Shown piece after piece: positions 7,893-12,781 of a stretch of DNA of 17,044 nucleotides. Made by a program: the position numbers and the translations under genes. The stretch is taken from assembly GCA_965657195.1 (NCBI GenBank), contig CBFHNK010000035.1, forward strand, positions 1 through 17,044, read 5' to 3'. The stretch is from TMED14 sp965657195. GTDB lineage: Bacteria > Bacteroidota > Bacteroidia > Flavobacteriales > Schleiferiaceae. The notes beneath the pieces are model-generated. The model was not told the DNA's origin and did not search any database. It was given only the letters and a program-made list of their open reading frames with translations. Position 1 is the stretch's first letter. Each line of letters begins with the position of its first letter.

Positions 7893-7921
7893 AGCCGCGT
7901 AGCGGCTTTAGCGCGAAGCGC
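7893..7921. repeat. Two adjacent GC-rich hairpins
   Basis: AGCCGC (7893-7898) and GCGGCT (7902-7907) pair around GTA. GCGC (7911-7914) and GCGC (7918-7921) pair around GAA. A run of six A follows on the plus strand. No plus-strand T-run is present, so a terminator for the plus strand is not supported. Confidence 0.5.
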
Positions 7922-7928
7922 AAAAAAC

Positions 7929-7985
7929 CAACGAGCCAATCTCAGCTAACCTTGCGAACCTCGCCAACGAGCCAACCTCGCTAGC
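7929..7985 (+). repeat. 17-base repeat array, forward orientation, degenerate
   Basis: About three degraded units of the GAGCCAACCTCGCCAAC family: GAGCCAATCTC (7933-7943), AGCTAACCTTGCGAAC (7944-7959), and CTCGCCAAC followed by GAGCCAACCTCGCTAGC (7960-7985). It is in the opposite orientation to the array at 7506-7561, so the two bracket the intergenic core. Confidence 0.8.
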
Positions 7986-8026
7986 CAGTGATTAAACCAA
8001 CGCAGCTTTTCTGCATCTTAGCCTCG

Positions 8027-8542
8027 ATGCAGCCCGAAGCCCTTCGCGACTTTACCGAACTTGTGCAGCGCCACGCGGACCAATGGTACCGGGCGGCGCT
8101 GCGCATAGTGCTGGACCACGGTTCCGCACAAGACTGTGTTCAGGATGCGAGCATTAAAATGTGGTCCAATTGGAACAGCTTTCGCGGTGATGCCCAGCGC
8201 AGCACCTGGGCGTACCGCTTTGTGATCAATGAGGCCTTGAGCGCCAAACGACGCAGTCGTCCCGTGGCGACTACGGACCCCTCAGAACTTGCGGGTATCC
8301 CCGACAGCCCCTACTTCGAAGCCGATGCAGTGCTCACCGCCCTGTATGCGGCAGTGGCGCAGCTCCCGGAGCAGCAGCGGCTCGTGTTCCAGTTCCGCTA
8401 CTTTGACGAGCTGCCGTACGCCGACATCGCCCACATCCTCGGAACCAGCCAAGGCGGACTCAAAGCAAACTACCACCATGCGGTTGCCAAAATCAAAAAA
8501 ACCATGGTCGGATTAAACCTTGACCTCCATTCGGAATCCTAA
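8027..8542 (+). CDS. ECF-type RNA polymerase sigma factor
   Basis: This is a 171-residue extracytoplasmic-function sigma factor, first gene of a three-gene unit. Region 2 spans about 5-75, with QDCVQDASIKMW (36-47) and the core- and -10-binding stretch FRGDAQRSTWAYRFVINEAL (52-71). Region 4 spans about 102-160, with the LPEQQRLVFQFRYFDELPY entry (113-131) and a helix-turn-helix DIAHILGTSQGGLKANYHHA (133-152). A GTG start at 7988 would add 13 residues (MIKPTQLFCILAS) translated from sequence directly after the repeat array. I prefer the ATG at 8027 because family members usually begin shortly before region 2 and a weak -7-like CATCTTAG lies 7 bases upstream. The ECF subgroup and target genes cannot be told from sequence alone. 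Confidence 0.92.
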   Translation: MQPEALRDFTELVQRHADQWYRAALRIVLDHGSAQDCVQDASIKMWSNWNSFRGDAQRSTWAYRFVINEALSAKRRSRPVATTDPSELAGIPDSPYFEADAVLTALYAAVAQLPEQQRLVFQFRYFDELPYADIAHILGTSQGGLKANYHHAVAKIKKTMVGLNLDLHSES

Positions 8543-8556
8543 GTACAACCAAGCCC

Positions 8557-8889
8557 ATGTACCTCAGCACTGAACCCCACAAGAGACGCGACGGGATCCA
8601 CGTTCCGGTCGATTTTGCCGCCCAACTGGCCGAGCGAGCCACCCGCGCAGCGGTGGCGGCCACGCAACGCCGTACGCGGATGCGTCGGCTCACTTATACG
8701 GCCGCGGCTGTTGCAGCAGTATTTGCAAGTGGGGTACTCGTCCTTCGCCCGAGTTCCGCACCCATGAACACACCCGAAGTTGAACTCACGGCCGACGAAG
8801 CCTGGACCGCCATCGAGCACGGCGAAGTCATACTCACCGACGACGAGCTGCTTGAGCTCGCTGAACTTCACGGAATTAACTCCCTCTAA
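8557..8889 (+). CDS. Small single-pass membrane protein, candidate anti-sigma factor
   Basis: This 110-residue protein starts 14 bases after the sigma gene and is not from a family I recognise. The N-terminal 45 residues are basic and Ala-rich, with a probable helix at 20-40. One hydrophobic segment follows at about 45-64 (LTYTAAAVAAVFASGVLVL), with positive residues (RRTRMRR) before it, so the N-terminus should be cytoplasmic. The last 40 residues are acidic (LTADEAWTAIE, LTDDELLELAELHG) and would be periplasmic. Topology, size and gene order fit a minimal anti-sigma factor that holds the sigma on the membrane, but no canonical anti-sigma motif (such as a zinc HxxxCxxC) is present. The role is inferred from context. 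Confidence 0.8.
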   Translation: MYLSTEPHKRRDGIHVPVDFAAQLAERATRAAVAATQRRTRMRRLTYTAAAVAAVFASGVLVLRPSSAPMNTPEVELTADEAWTAIEHGEVILTDDELLELAELHGINSL

Positions 8890-8898
8890 ACCAATCCA

Positions 8899-9600
8899 AT
8901 GATGATTAAAAACCTCCTTATCGCCCTCGCCCTTATCGGCACGGCCGCAACGGCCCAAACCCGTCCTAACCCCGGAACGCGTCCTAGTCAAGCTAAAGAG
9001 CGCATCGAATCCGCTAAAATCGGATTCATCACCCGCGAACTTCAGCTCACCCCTGACGAAGCCAAGGCATTTTGGCCCATTTACAACGCCATGGAAGCCG
9101 AACTCAAAAAAGCGAACCGCGACCCCCTGCGCGAAGGCCTCAAAACAGTGCGCGGTGAAGGCGGAATCGATAATCTTTCCGACGTCCAAGCCCGTGAGCT
9201 CCTCGCAGAGATTGACAAGGTTGGCGCCGAGCGCGAAGCGATCCGGCGCACGTACCAGAAAGAATTTCTAAAGGTGCTTCCGCCCCAAAAAGTACTCAAG
9301 CTTCACGTCGCGGAACGCAAATTCAAGCAAGAAGTCATGGAACGACTTCGCGACGCCCGCGAAGGTGATCGTCCCGCACCAACTTCCGGTGGACGTCCGC
9401 ACGGCGGCCCGCATCGCTCTGACGTGGGTTCCGCGGGCAAACCGCTTGTACTCATAAATGGCGTGGAGTCTGACGTCGACATCGACTCCATTGACCCCAA
9501 CCAAATTGCCTCAATCAACGTCCTCAAGGGCGAAGCCGCATTGAGCGCTTATGGGCCGAGAGCCACACACGGAGCCATCTGCCTCAGTCTGCGCGATTAG
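8899..9600 (+). CDS. Exported Spy/CpxP-like protein with a TonB-plug-like C-terminal segment
   Basis: This 233-residue protein follows the small membrane gene by 9 bases. A signal peptide is clear (MMIKNLLIALALIGTAATAQ, cleavage near 20). Residues about 36-150 form a long helical region with the signature LQLTPDEAKAFWPIYNAME (48-66), as in Bacteroidota proteins often labelled sensors of ECF sigma factors and related to Spy/CpxP periplasmic chaperones. A Gly/Pro/Arg/His-rich linker (about 153-180) leads to residues 181-232: KPLVLINGVE, IDSIDPNQIASINVLKGEAA, YGPRATHGAICLSL. This end closely resembles the plug-domain motif of SusC/RagA receptors (xVIDGxP, IDPxDIESIxVLKDAxAxAIYGxRGANGVI). A second ATG at 8902 is equally possible as start. 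A periplasmic role in sensing envelope stress for the sigma factor is inferred. Confidence 0.88.
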   Translation: MMIKNLLIALALIGTAATAQTRPNPGTRPSQAKERIESAKIGFITRELQLTPDEAKAFWPIYNAMEAELKKANRDPLREGLKTVRGEGGIDNLSDVQARELLAEIDKVGAEREAIRRTYQKEFLKVLPPQKVLKLHVAERKFKQEVMERLRDAREGDRPAPTSGGRPHGGPHRSDVGSAGKPLVLINGVESDVDIDSIDPNQIASINVLKGEAALSAYGPRATHGAICLSLRD

Positions 9601-9609
9601 AAAAATTCT

Positions 9610-9637
9610 AAAATCCGGTTTTAACCGGATTTTTTTT
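9610..9637 (+). terminator. Rho-independent terminator of the sigma operon
   Basis: A perfect inverted repeat: AAAATCCGGTT (9610-9620) pairs with AACCGGATTTT (9623-9633), followed by a run of eight T (9630-9637). It starts 10 bases after the last gene of the operon. Its right arm contains the repeated 10-mer TAACCGGATT (9622-9631). Confidence 0.88.
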
Positions 9638-9665
9638 ATTCTCTTCCCTACCAAATATTAGGGTA

Positions 9666-9675
9666 TAACCGGATT
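9666..9675 (+). repeat. TAACCGGATT motif, copy 3
   Basis: An exact 10-mer match, 84 bases before the aminotransferase start and downstream of the terminator. The preceding bases are GGGTA rather than ATTCGG. Confidence 0.55.
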
Positions 9676-9696
9676 CCGAAAATTGCATCATCGCAC

Positions 9697-9715
9697 ATTC
9701 GGGGTTAACCGGATT
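9697..9715 (+). repeat. TAACCGGATT motif, copy 4
   Basis: The sequence ATTCGGGGTTAACCGGATT shares both the leading ATTCGG and the 10-mer with copy 1 at 7746. It ends 34 bases before the aminotransferase start, a position suited to an operator upstream of the predicted promoter, though this is not shown. Confidence 0.55.
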
Positions 9716-9737
9716 CTAAAAAATTTCACCCACCCCG

Positions 9738-9745
9738 TACCTTAG
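9738..9745 (+). promoter_or_regulatory. Predicted -7 box of the aminotransferase gene
   Basis: TACCTTAG matches TAnnTTTG at all but one base and ends 4 bases before the ATG. If used, the message would be leaderless or nearly so. No good -33 match is seen. Confidence 0.4.
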
Positions 9746-9749
9746 CGGA

Positions 9750-10943
9750 ATGGACCTCCGCCAGCGTTTCTTGCACCACCTCGCCCCCACCACATTCAGC
9801 CCGTTGGCCCTTGAATTTGTGCGGGCCGAGGGAGTCTACCTATTTGATCCGCAGGGCAAGCCCCACATGGACCTCATCTCGGGCATCGGCGTGGCCAACC
9901 TCGGGCACAGCCATCCCGAAATAGTTTCGGCAGTGCAGCAGCAAGCCGCGCAGCACATGCACCTGATGGTCTACGGAGAGTACGCGCAGCTTCCCCAGGT
10001 TGCCTACGCAGAGGCCCTCCTTGCGGCGCTCCCCGATCCGATTGACCAAATCTACTGGGGTAACTCCGGAGCCGAAGCCGTCGACGGCGCCCTCAAGCTG
10101 GCCAAGCGCGCCACCGGCCGAACCGAGATCTTGTCCTTTCAGGGTTCCTACCACGGGTCCACCACCGGGCCCCTCTCAGCCATGGGCAACGAGTGCATGA
10201 AGTCGGCCTACCGCCCACTTGTTCCGGGGCACCGCATCTTCCCATTTAACGGAACCGAAGTCCTCGACGCAATCGGCCCCCACACCGCAGCCGTCCTCGT
10301 CGAAGCCATCCAATCGGAATCTGGCTACATTCCCGCTGATTCAAAATGGCTTCGCCAACTTGAGGCGCGCTGCCGCGCGGCCGGTGCCCTGCTCATCGTA
10401 GACGAAATCCAAACCGGGTTCGGCCGCAGCGGCGAGGCCTTCGCGTTCACGGCGTCTGGCATCACCCCCGACGTGGTCTGCCTCGCGAAGGCCTTGGGCG
10501 GCGGAATGCCCCTCGGGGCCTTCGCCGCCGGGCGCGCCCTCATGTCGACCCTCGCTGAATTCCCCATGCTCGGACACCTCACCACCTTCGGTGGGCACCC
10601 CGTCAGCTGCGCTGCCGGCCTAGCGGCCTGGAATATCTTGGAGCGCGAGCGCTTCGCGCTCCGCGCCCCCATCCTCGAAGCCCACTTCCGCCGCGGCCTT
10701 TCGGGCCAACCCGCCGTCCACGAAATCCGAGGCCGCGGCGCCCTTCTCGCCGTAGTCCTCGACAGCTTTGACCGCGTCCTCAACGTCCAGCAGCACCTCA
10801 TTGCCGCGGGCTACCTCACCGACTGGTTCCTCTTCGAAAACCGCGCGCTCCGACTCGCTCCGCCCCTCACCCTCACCGACGACCAAGCCGAACAAGCCGT
10901 TCAAGCCATCCGAACTGCACTCGACCAAACAACCAGCAACTAG
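9750..10943 (+). CDS. Class III PLP-dependent aminotransferase
   Basis: This 397-residue enzyme belongs to the acetylornithine/ornithine aminotransferase fold family. Motifs in order: the substrate-side GIGVANLGHSHPEI (45-58), the PLP phosphate-binding NSGAEAVDGALKLAKR (105-120), FQGSYHGST (130-138), and the cofactor-binding aspartate D218 in IVDEIQTGFGRSG. The Schiff-base lysine is K247 in CLAKALGGGMPLGAF, and TFGGHPVSCAAG (279-290) follows. The stretch EAIQSESGY (185-193) replaces the EPVQGEGG seen in many ArgD proteins, so I do not assign ArgD. The substrate is unknown, and no biosynthetic genes adjoin it. The last residues (QTTSN) and the TAG stop come from a heptad repeat array that begins at 10931 inside the gene, so the original C-terminus may have been altered. 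Confidence 0.92.
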   Translation: MDLRQRFLHHLAPTTFSPLALEFVRAEGVYLFDPQGKPHMDLISGIGVANLGHSHPEIVSAVQQQAAQHMHLMVYGEYAQLPQVAYAEALLAALPDPIDQIYWGNSGAEAVDGALKLAKRATGRTEILSFQGSYHGSTTGPLSAMGNECMKSAYRPLVPGHRIFPFNGTEVLDAIGPHTAAVLVEAIQSESGYIPADSKWLRQLEARCRAAGALLIVDEIQTGFGRSGEAFAFTASGITPDVVCLAKALGGGMPLGAFAAGRALMSTLAEFPMLGHLTTFGGHPVSCAAGLAAWNILERERFALRAPILEAHFRRGLSGQPAVHEIRGRGALLAVVLDSFDRVLNVQQHLIAAGYLTDWFLFENRALRLAPPLTLTDDQAEQAVQAIRTALDQTTSN

Positions 10944-10986
10944 TAACAAGCAACCCGTAACTAGTCACTAGCAACTAGTTACTCGA
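10931..10986 (+). repeat. Heptad repeat array overlapping the aminotransferase stop (8 units)
   Basis: Eight consecutive in-phase 7-base units: AACCAGC, AACTAGT, AACAAGC, AACCCGT, AACTAGT, CACTAGC, AACTAGT, TACTCGA. The first two encode the end of the aminotransferase and provide its TAG stop (10941-10943). A 17-base array follows after 4 bases. Confidence 0.88.
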
Positions 10987-10990
10987 TTTC

Positions 10991-11155
10991 GAGCCAACCT
11001 CGCCAACAGCCAACCTCGCCAACAGCCAACCTCGCCAACGAGCTAACCTCGCCAACGAGCCAACCTCGCCAACAGCCAACCTCTCCAACGAGCTAACCTC
11101 GCCAACAGCCAACCTCGCCAACAGCCAACCTCGCCAACAAGCCAACCTTGCTAAA
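10991..11155 (+). repeat. 16-17-base tandem repeat array (10 units)
   Basis: Ten head-to-tail units of (G)AGCYAACCTCGCCAAC, alternating 16 and 17 bases, 165 bases in all. The last unit is diverged (AAGCCAACCTTGCTAAA). The unit can be parsed as a nonamer AACCTCGCC plus AACAGCC or AACGAGCY, so it contains the heptad word AACGAGC. There is no spacer between units, so it is not a CRISPR array. The last unit holds the only usable start codon of the acyltransferase. Confidence 0.92.
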
Positions 11156-12167
11156 CCACCTCCTTCCCCACGACGGACGCCCCGGCCACCAGCCCGAGCT
11201 CGACGGATTCCGTGGGCTTGCGGTGGCCATCGTGCTGCTGGCGCACAGCAGCAACGCGGGATACCCACTCTTTGGCGTAGTTGACTTTCACCACTACGGA
11301 AGCGTCGGAGTCTACCTCTTCTTCGTCCTGTCGGCCTACCTGATTGACCGTCAAATCATTAATGCGCTCGAAATGGGCCAGGCGAACCTTGGCTTTTGGA
11401 TGCGCTTTGCGGTTCGCCGATTCCTGCGCATCTACCCCCTTTACCTCGTGGCATTGCTGCTCAATTGGGCACTTTCAGTGAACGGAATTTCGAGCCCCAT
11501 TCACACTGCCTCAGACGTGCTGCGCCACCTCACCCTGCAAGAGGGCCGTCAGGTATTTTGGACCATCCCCGTCGAATTTCTCTACTACATCCTATCGCCC
11601 CTCATCTTGGCGATGCTGTGGCCGCTCTACCGTCGGCGTCCGATTCTCGCCATTGCAGTCTTGGGAACGGCCCTGGCGAGCCTGTGGTACTTGCGGCTGC
11701 AGCACGTGGCGATGCCCATTTTCTTGCGCTTCCTCCCCGTTCTTGGCTGCGGAACCCTCTTGGCCCTCACCCAACGCCGCCTGCGTCTTCCGGGCGGAAT
11801 CGGGCTCGCCCTGCTCGCCCTCATCCTCACGACGGTTCCGACCATCGCACGACTCATCTACGGAACCTCTTCGTTTCACGGACACAGCTTCACCCTGGCC
11901 TACGGAATCGCCTGGGCCCTCATCCTCTACCAGGCGCTTAACCACGAAATCGCGCTCTCGGCCCTCGGTCGGTGGCTGCCGCTTCGCGCCCTTGGCGCCC
12001 TCAGCTTTAGCGTCTACCTTCTTCACAAGCCCGTGCTCGCCCTCGCCCAGCACTACCTACCTGATCCTTGGGCCTTGCCCGCATTCTTGGCCGGAACCCT
12101 TGCCGTATCCCTCCTCACCTATACCTTCGTAGAACGGCCATTGGCCCAACTGAAATTCCGACCATGA
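11148..12167 (+). CDS. Membrane acyltransferase, acyltransferase-3 family
   Basis: This 339-residue polytopic protein of the acyltransferase-3 (OafA/NodX-like) family transfers acyl groups, often acetyl, to extracytoplasmic glycans; the substrate here is unknown. The N-terminal signature ELDGFRGLAVAIVLLAHS (17-34) contains the conserved Arg22 and the putative catalytic His33. YLFFVLSAYLI (56-66), RRFLRIYPLYL (90-100) and a Trp-x-x-Pro-Val-Glu stretch (WTIPVEFLYYILSP) follow. The protein has about ten hydrophobic segments and ends FVERPLAQLKF. The start is a TTG at 11148-11150, inside the last repeat unit. It is the only ATG, GTG or TTG between the in-frame stop at 11094 and the conserved ELDG motif. 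It overlaps the next gene by 4 bases. Confidence 0.9.
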   Translation: MLNHLLPHDGRPGHQPELDGFRGLAVAIVLLAHSSNAGYPLFGVVDFHHYGSVGVYLFFVLSAYLIDRQIINALEMGQANLGFWMRFAVRRFLRIYPLYLVALLLNWALSVNGISSPIHTASDVLRHLTLQEGRQVFWTIPVEFLYYILSPLILAMLWPLYRRRPILAIAVLGTALASLWYLRLQHVAMPIFLRFLPVLGCGTLLALTQRRLRLPGGIGLALLALILTTVPTIARLIYGTSSFHGHSFTLAYGIAWALILYQALNHEIALSALGRWLPLRALGALSFSVYLLHKPVLALAQHYLPDPWALPAFLAGTLAVSLLTYTFVERPLAQLKFRP

Positions 12168-12376
12168 ATCCCAAAATCCTTCGCGGCCTCGTGTGGCTAT
12201 CCGCCTCCTTCCCCTTTATGTTTGGCGGACCTGCCTTCTTCTACTGGGTCGCAGGACCCGCCCTTCAAGAGGGCAATTGGATTCCTGCGGCATTCATCGT
12301 CTCCGCCATGTTTGTGGGCGTCGGAGTCCTCGTGCGCGGAATCGGAATCCTCCTCGACGGCTTCTTCGGCCGGTAA
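12164..12376 (+). CDS. Small two-helix membrane protein, DUF6095-like
   Basis: This 70-residue protein starts at ATGA, overlapping the acyltransferase stop by 4 bases, which indicates translational coupling. An earlier in-frame ATG at 12068 lies inside the acyltransferase and would add a non-membrane extension, so 12164 is chosen. Two transmembrane segments are visible: about 8-31 (GLVWLSASFPFMFGGPAFFYWVAG) and 39-62 (AAFIVSAMFVGVGVLVRGIGILLD). The pattern of a basic N-terminus, the FPFMFGGP turn and the RGIxxLLDGFFG end resembles the Bacteroidota family DUF6095 as I remember it; function is unknown. The TAA stop abuts a reverse heptad array starting at 12376. Confidence 0.78.
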   Translation: MNPKILRGLVWLSASFPFMFGGPAFFYWVAGPALQEGNWIPAAFIVSAMFVGVGVLVRGIGILLDGFFGR

Positions 12377-12417
12377 CTAGTTACCAGTTACTAGCTTCTC
12401 GTTGCTAGCTACTTGTT
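12376..12417 (-). repeat. Heptad repeat array, reverse orientation (6 units)
   Basis: Six in-phase units on the plus strand: ACTAGTT, ACCAGTT, ACTAGCT, TCTCGTT, GCTAGCT, ACTTGTT. Read on the minus strand they are the AACNAGN family. The first base is the last base of the upstream gene's TAA stop, and the array ends 8 bases before the terminator stem. Confidence 0.88.
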
Positions 12418-12425
12418 AAATGCAA

Positions 12426-12453
12426 AAAGCCACCGGCTTGCGCCGGTGGCTTT
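12426..12453. terminator. Bidirectional rho-independent terminator
   Basis: AAAGCCACCGGC (12426-12437) and GCCGGTGGCTTT (12442-12453) form a perfect 12-base stem with a TTGC loop. On the minus strand it is followed by five T in all, making it a good terminator for rpoC-DUF3467. On the plus strand only three T follow, so it is weaker there for the acyltransferase unit. Confidence 0.88.
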
Positions 12454-12472
12454 CACATTTGGTACCCTTCGA

Positions 12473-12781
12473 TTAGGCTTGTCCCGCAGGTCCGCCAAAG
12501 TGAATCGGCATACCGGGGAGTTCCGTATCCGCAATCTCACCATGCGTGGCTTCGTAACGGCTCACATTGTCTGCGAGCGCGCGCACCAAGCGCTTGGCAT
12601 GCTGCGGAGTCAAGATCACCCGAGACTTCACCTTTGCCTTCGGCAAGCCGGGCATCATCTGAATGAAGTCCACCACGAACTCACTGTTCGAGTGGTTGAT
12701 AATGGCCAGATTGGAATAAATCCCATCAGCCATCTCGGGCGAAAGCTCAATCTGAAGTTGGTTCGGATCCTGATCGCTCAC
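12473..12781 (-). CDS. DUF3467 family protein
   Basis: This 102-residue cytoplasmic protein of family DUF3467 is commonly encoded just after rpoC in Bacteroidota; its function is unknown. The core is intact: ELSPEMADGIYSNLAIINHS (12-31), FVVDFIQMMPGLPKAKVKSR (35-54), VILTPQHAKRLVRALADN (55-72). The start is a GTG (12781-12779) that shares one base with the rpoC TAG stop, reading TAGTG, which suggests that ribosomes ending rpoC restart here. The next in-frame ATG is at codon 17, inside the conserved segment, so the GTG is well supported. Transcription ends at the stem-loop 20 bases downstream. The position suggests expression tied to RNA polymerase, but no role can be read from the sequence. 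Confidence 0.93.
   Translation of the reverse strand: MSDQDPNQLQIELSPEMADGIYSNLAIINHSNSEFVVDFIQMMPGLPKAKVKSRVILTPQHAKRLVRALADNVSRYEATHGEIADTELPGMPIHFGGPAGQA

Larger units (their letters stand above)
7507..8026. other. Non-coding, repeat-rich intergenic region
   Basis: No credible gene is seen in these 520 bases. The region is a composite of a reverse-oriented 17-base array (7506-7561), reverse heptads (7564-7591), forward heptads (7614-7676 and 7702-7729), and a more AT-rich core (about 7740-7870) with a TAACCGGATT motif. After the core come two GC-rich hairpins (7893-7907 and 7911-7921) and a forward 17-base array (7929-7985). The outer and inner repeat types are therefore in inverted arrangement around the core. 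The sigma-operon promoter must lie in or after the last array. No U-rich terminator is obvious after the transketolase stop. Confidence 0.75.

Noticed and set aside
7988..8026. GTG start 39 bases upstream for the sigma factor
   Set aside because: It adds a segment unlike the family N-terminus, translated from sequence next to the repeat array; the ATG at 8027 fits better, though GTG is not excluded.
10641..10661. Perfect hairpin GAGCGCGA / TCGCGCTC within the aminotransferase gene
   Set aside because: It lies in codons for a charged Arg/Glu stretch (ERERFALR) and is readily explained by GC-rich codon choice; there is no T-run or other sign of function.
10991..11155. Possible CRISPR array
   Set aside because: Units of 16-17 bases are directly head to tail without spacers, and there are no cas genes; it is a simple tandem array.
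10975..11268. Minus-strand frame with repeated LARLAVGEV-like peptide across the tandem array
   Set aside because: The repetitiveness comes only from the DNA repeat, and the frame runs over the acyltransferase start in antisense. There is no independent support.
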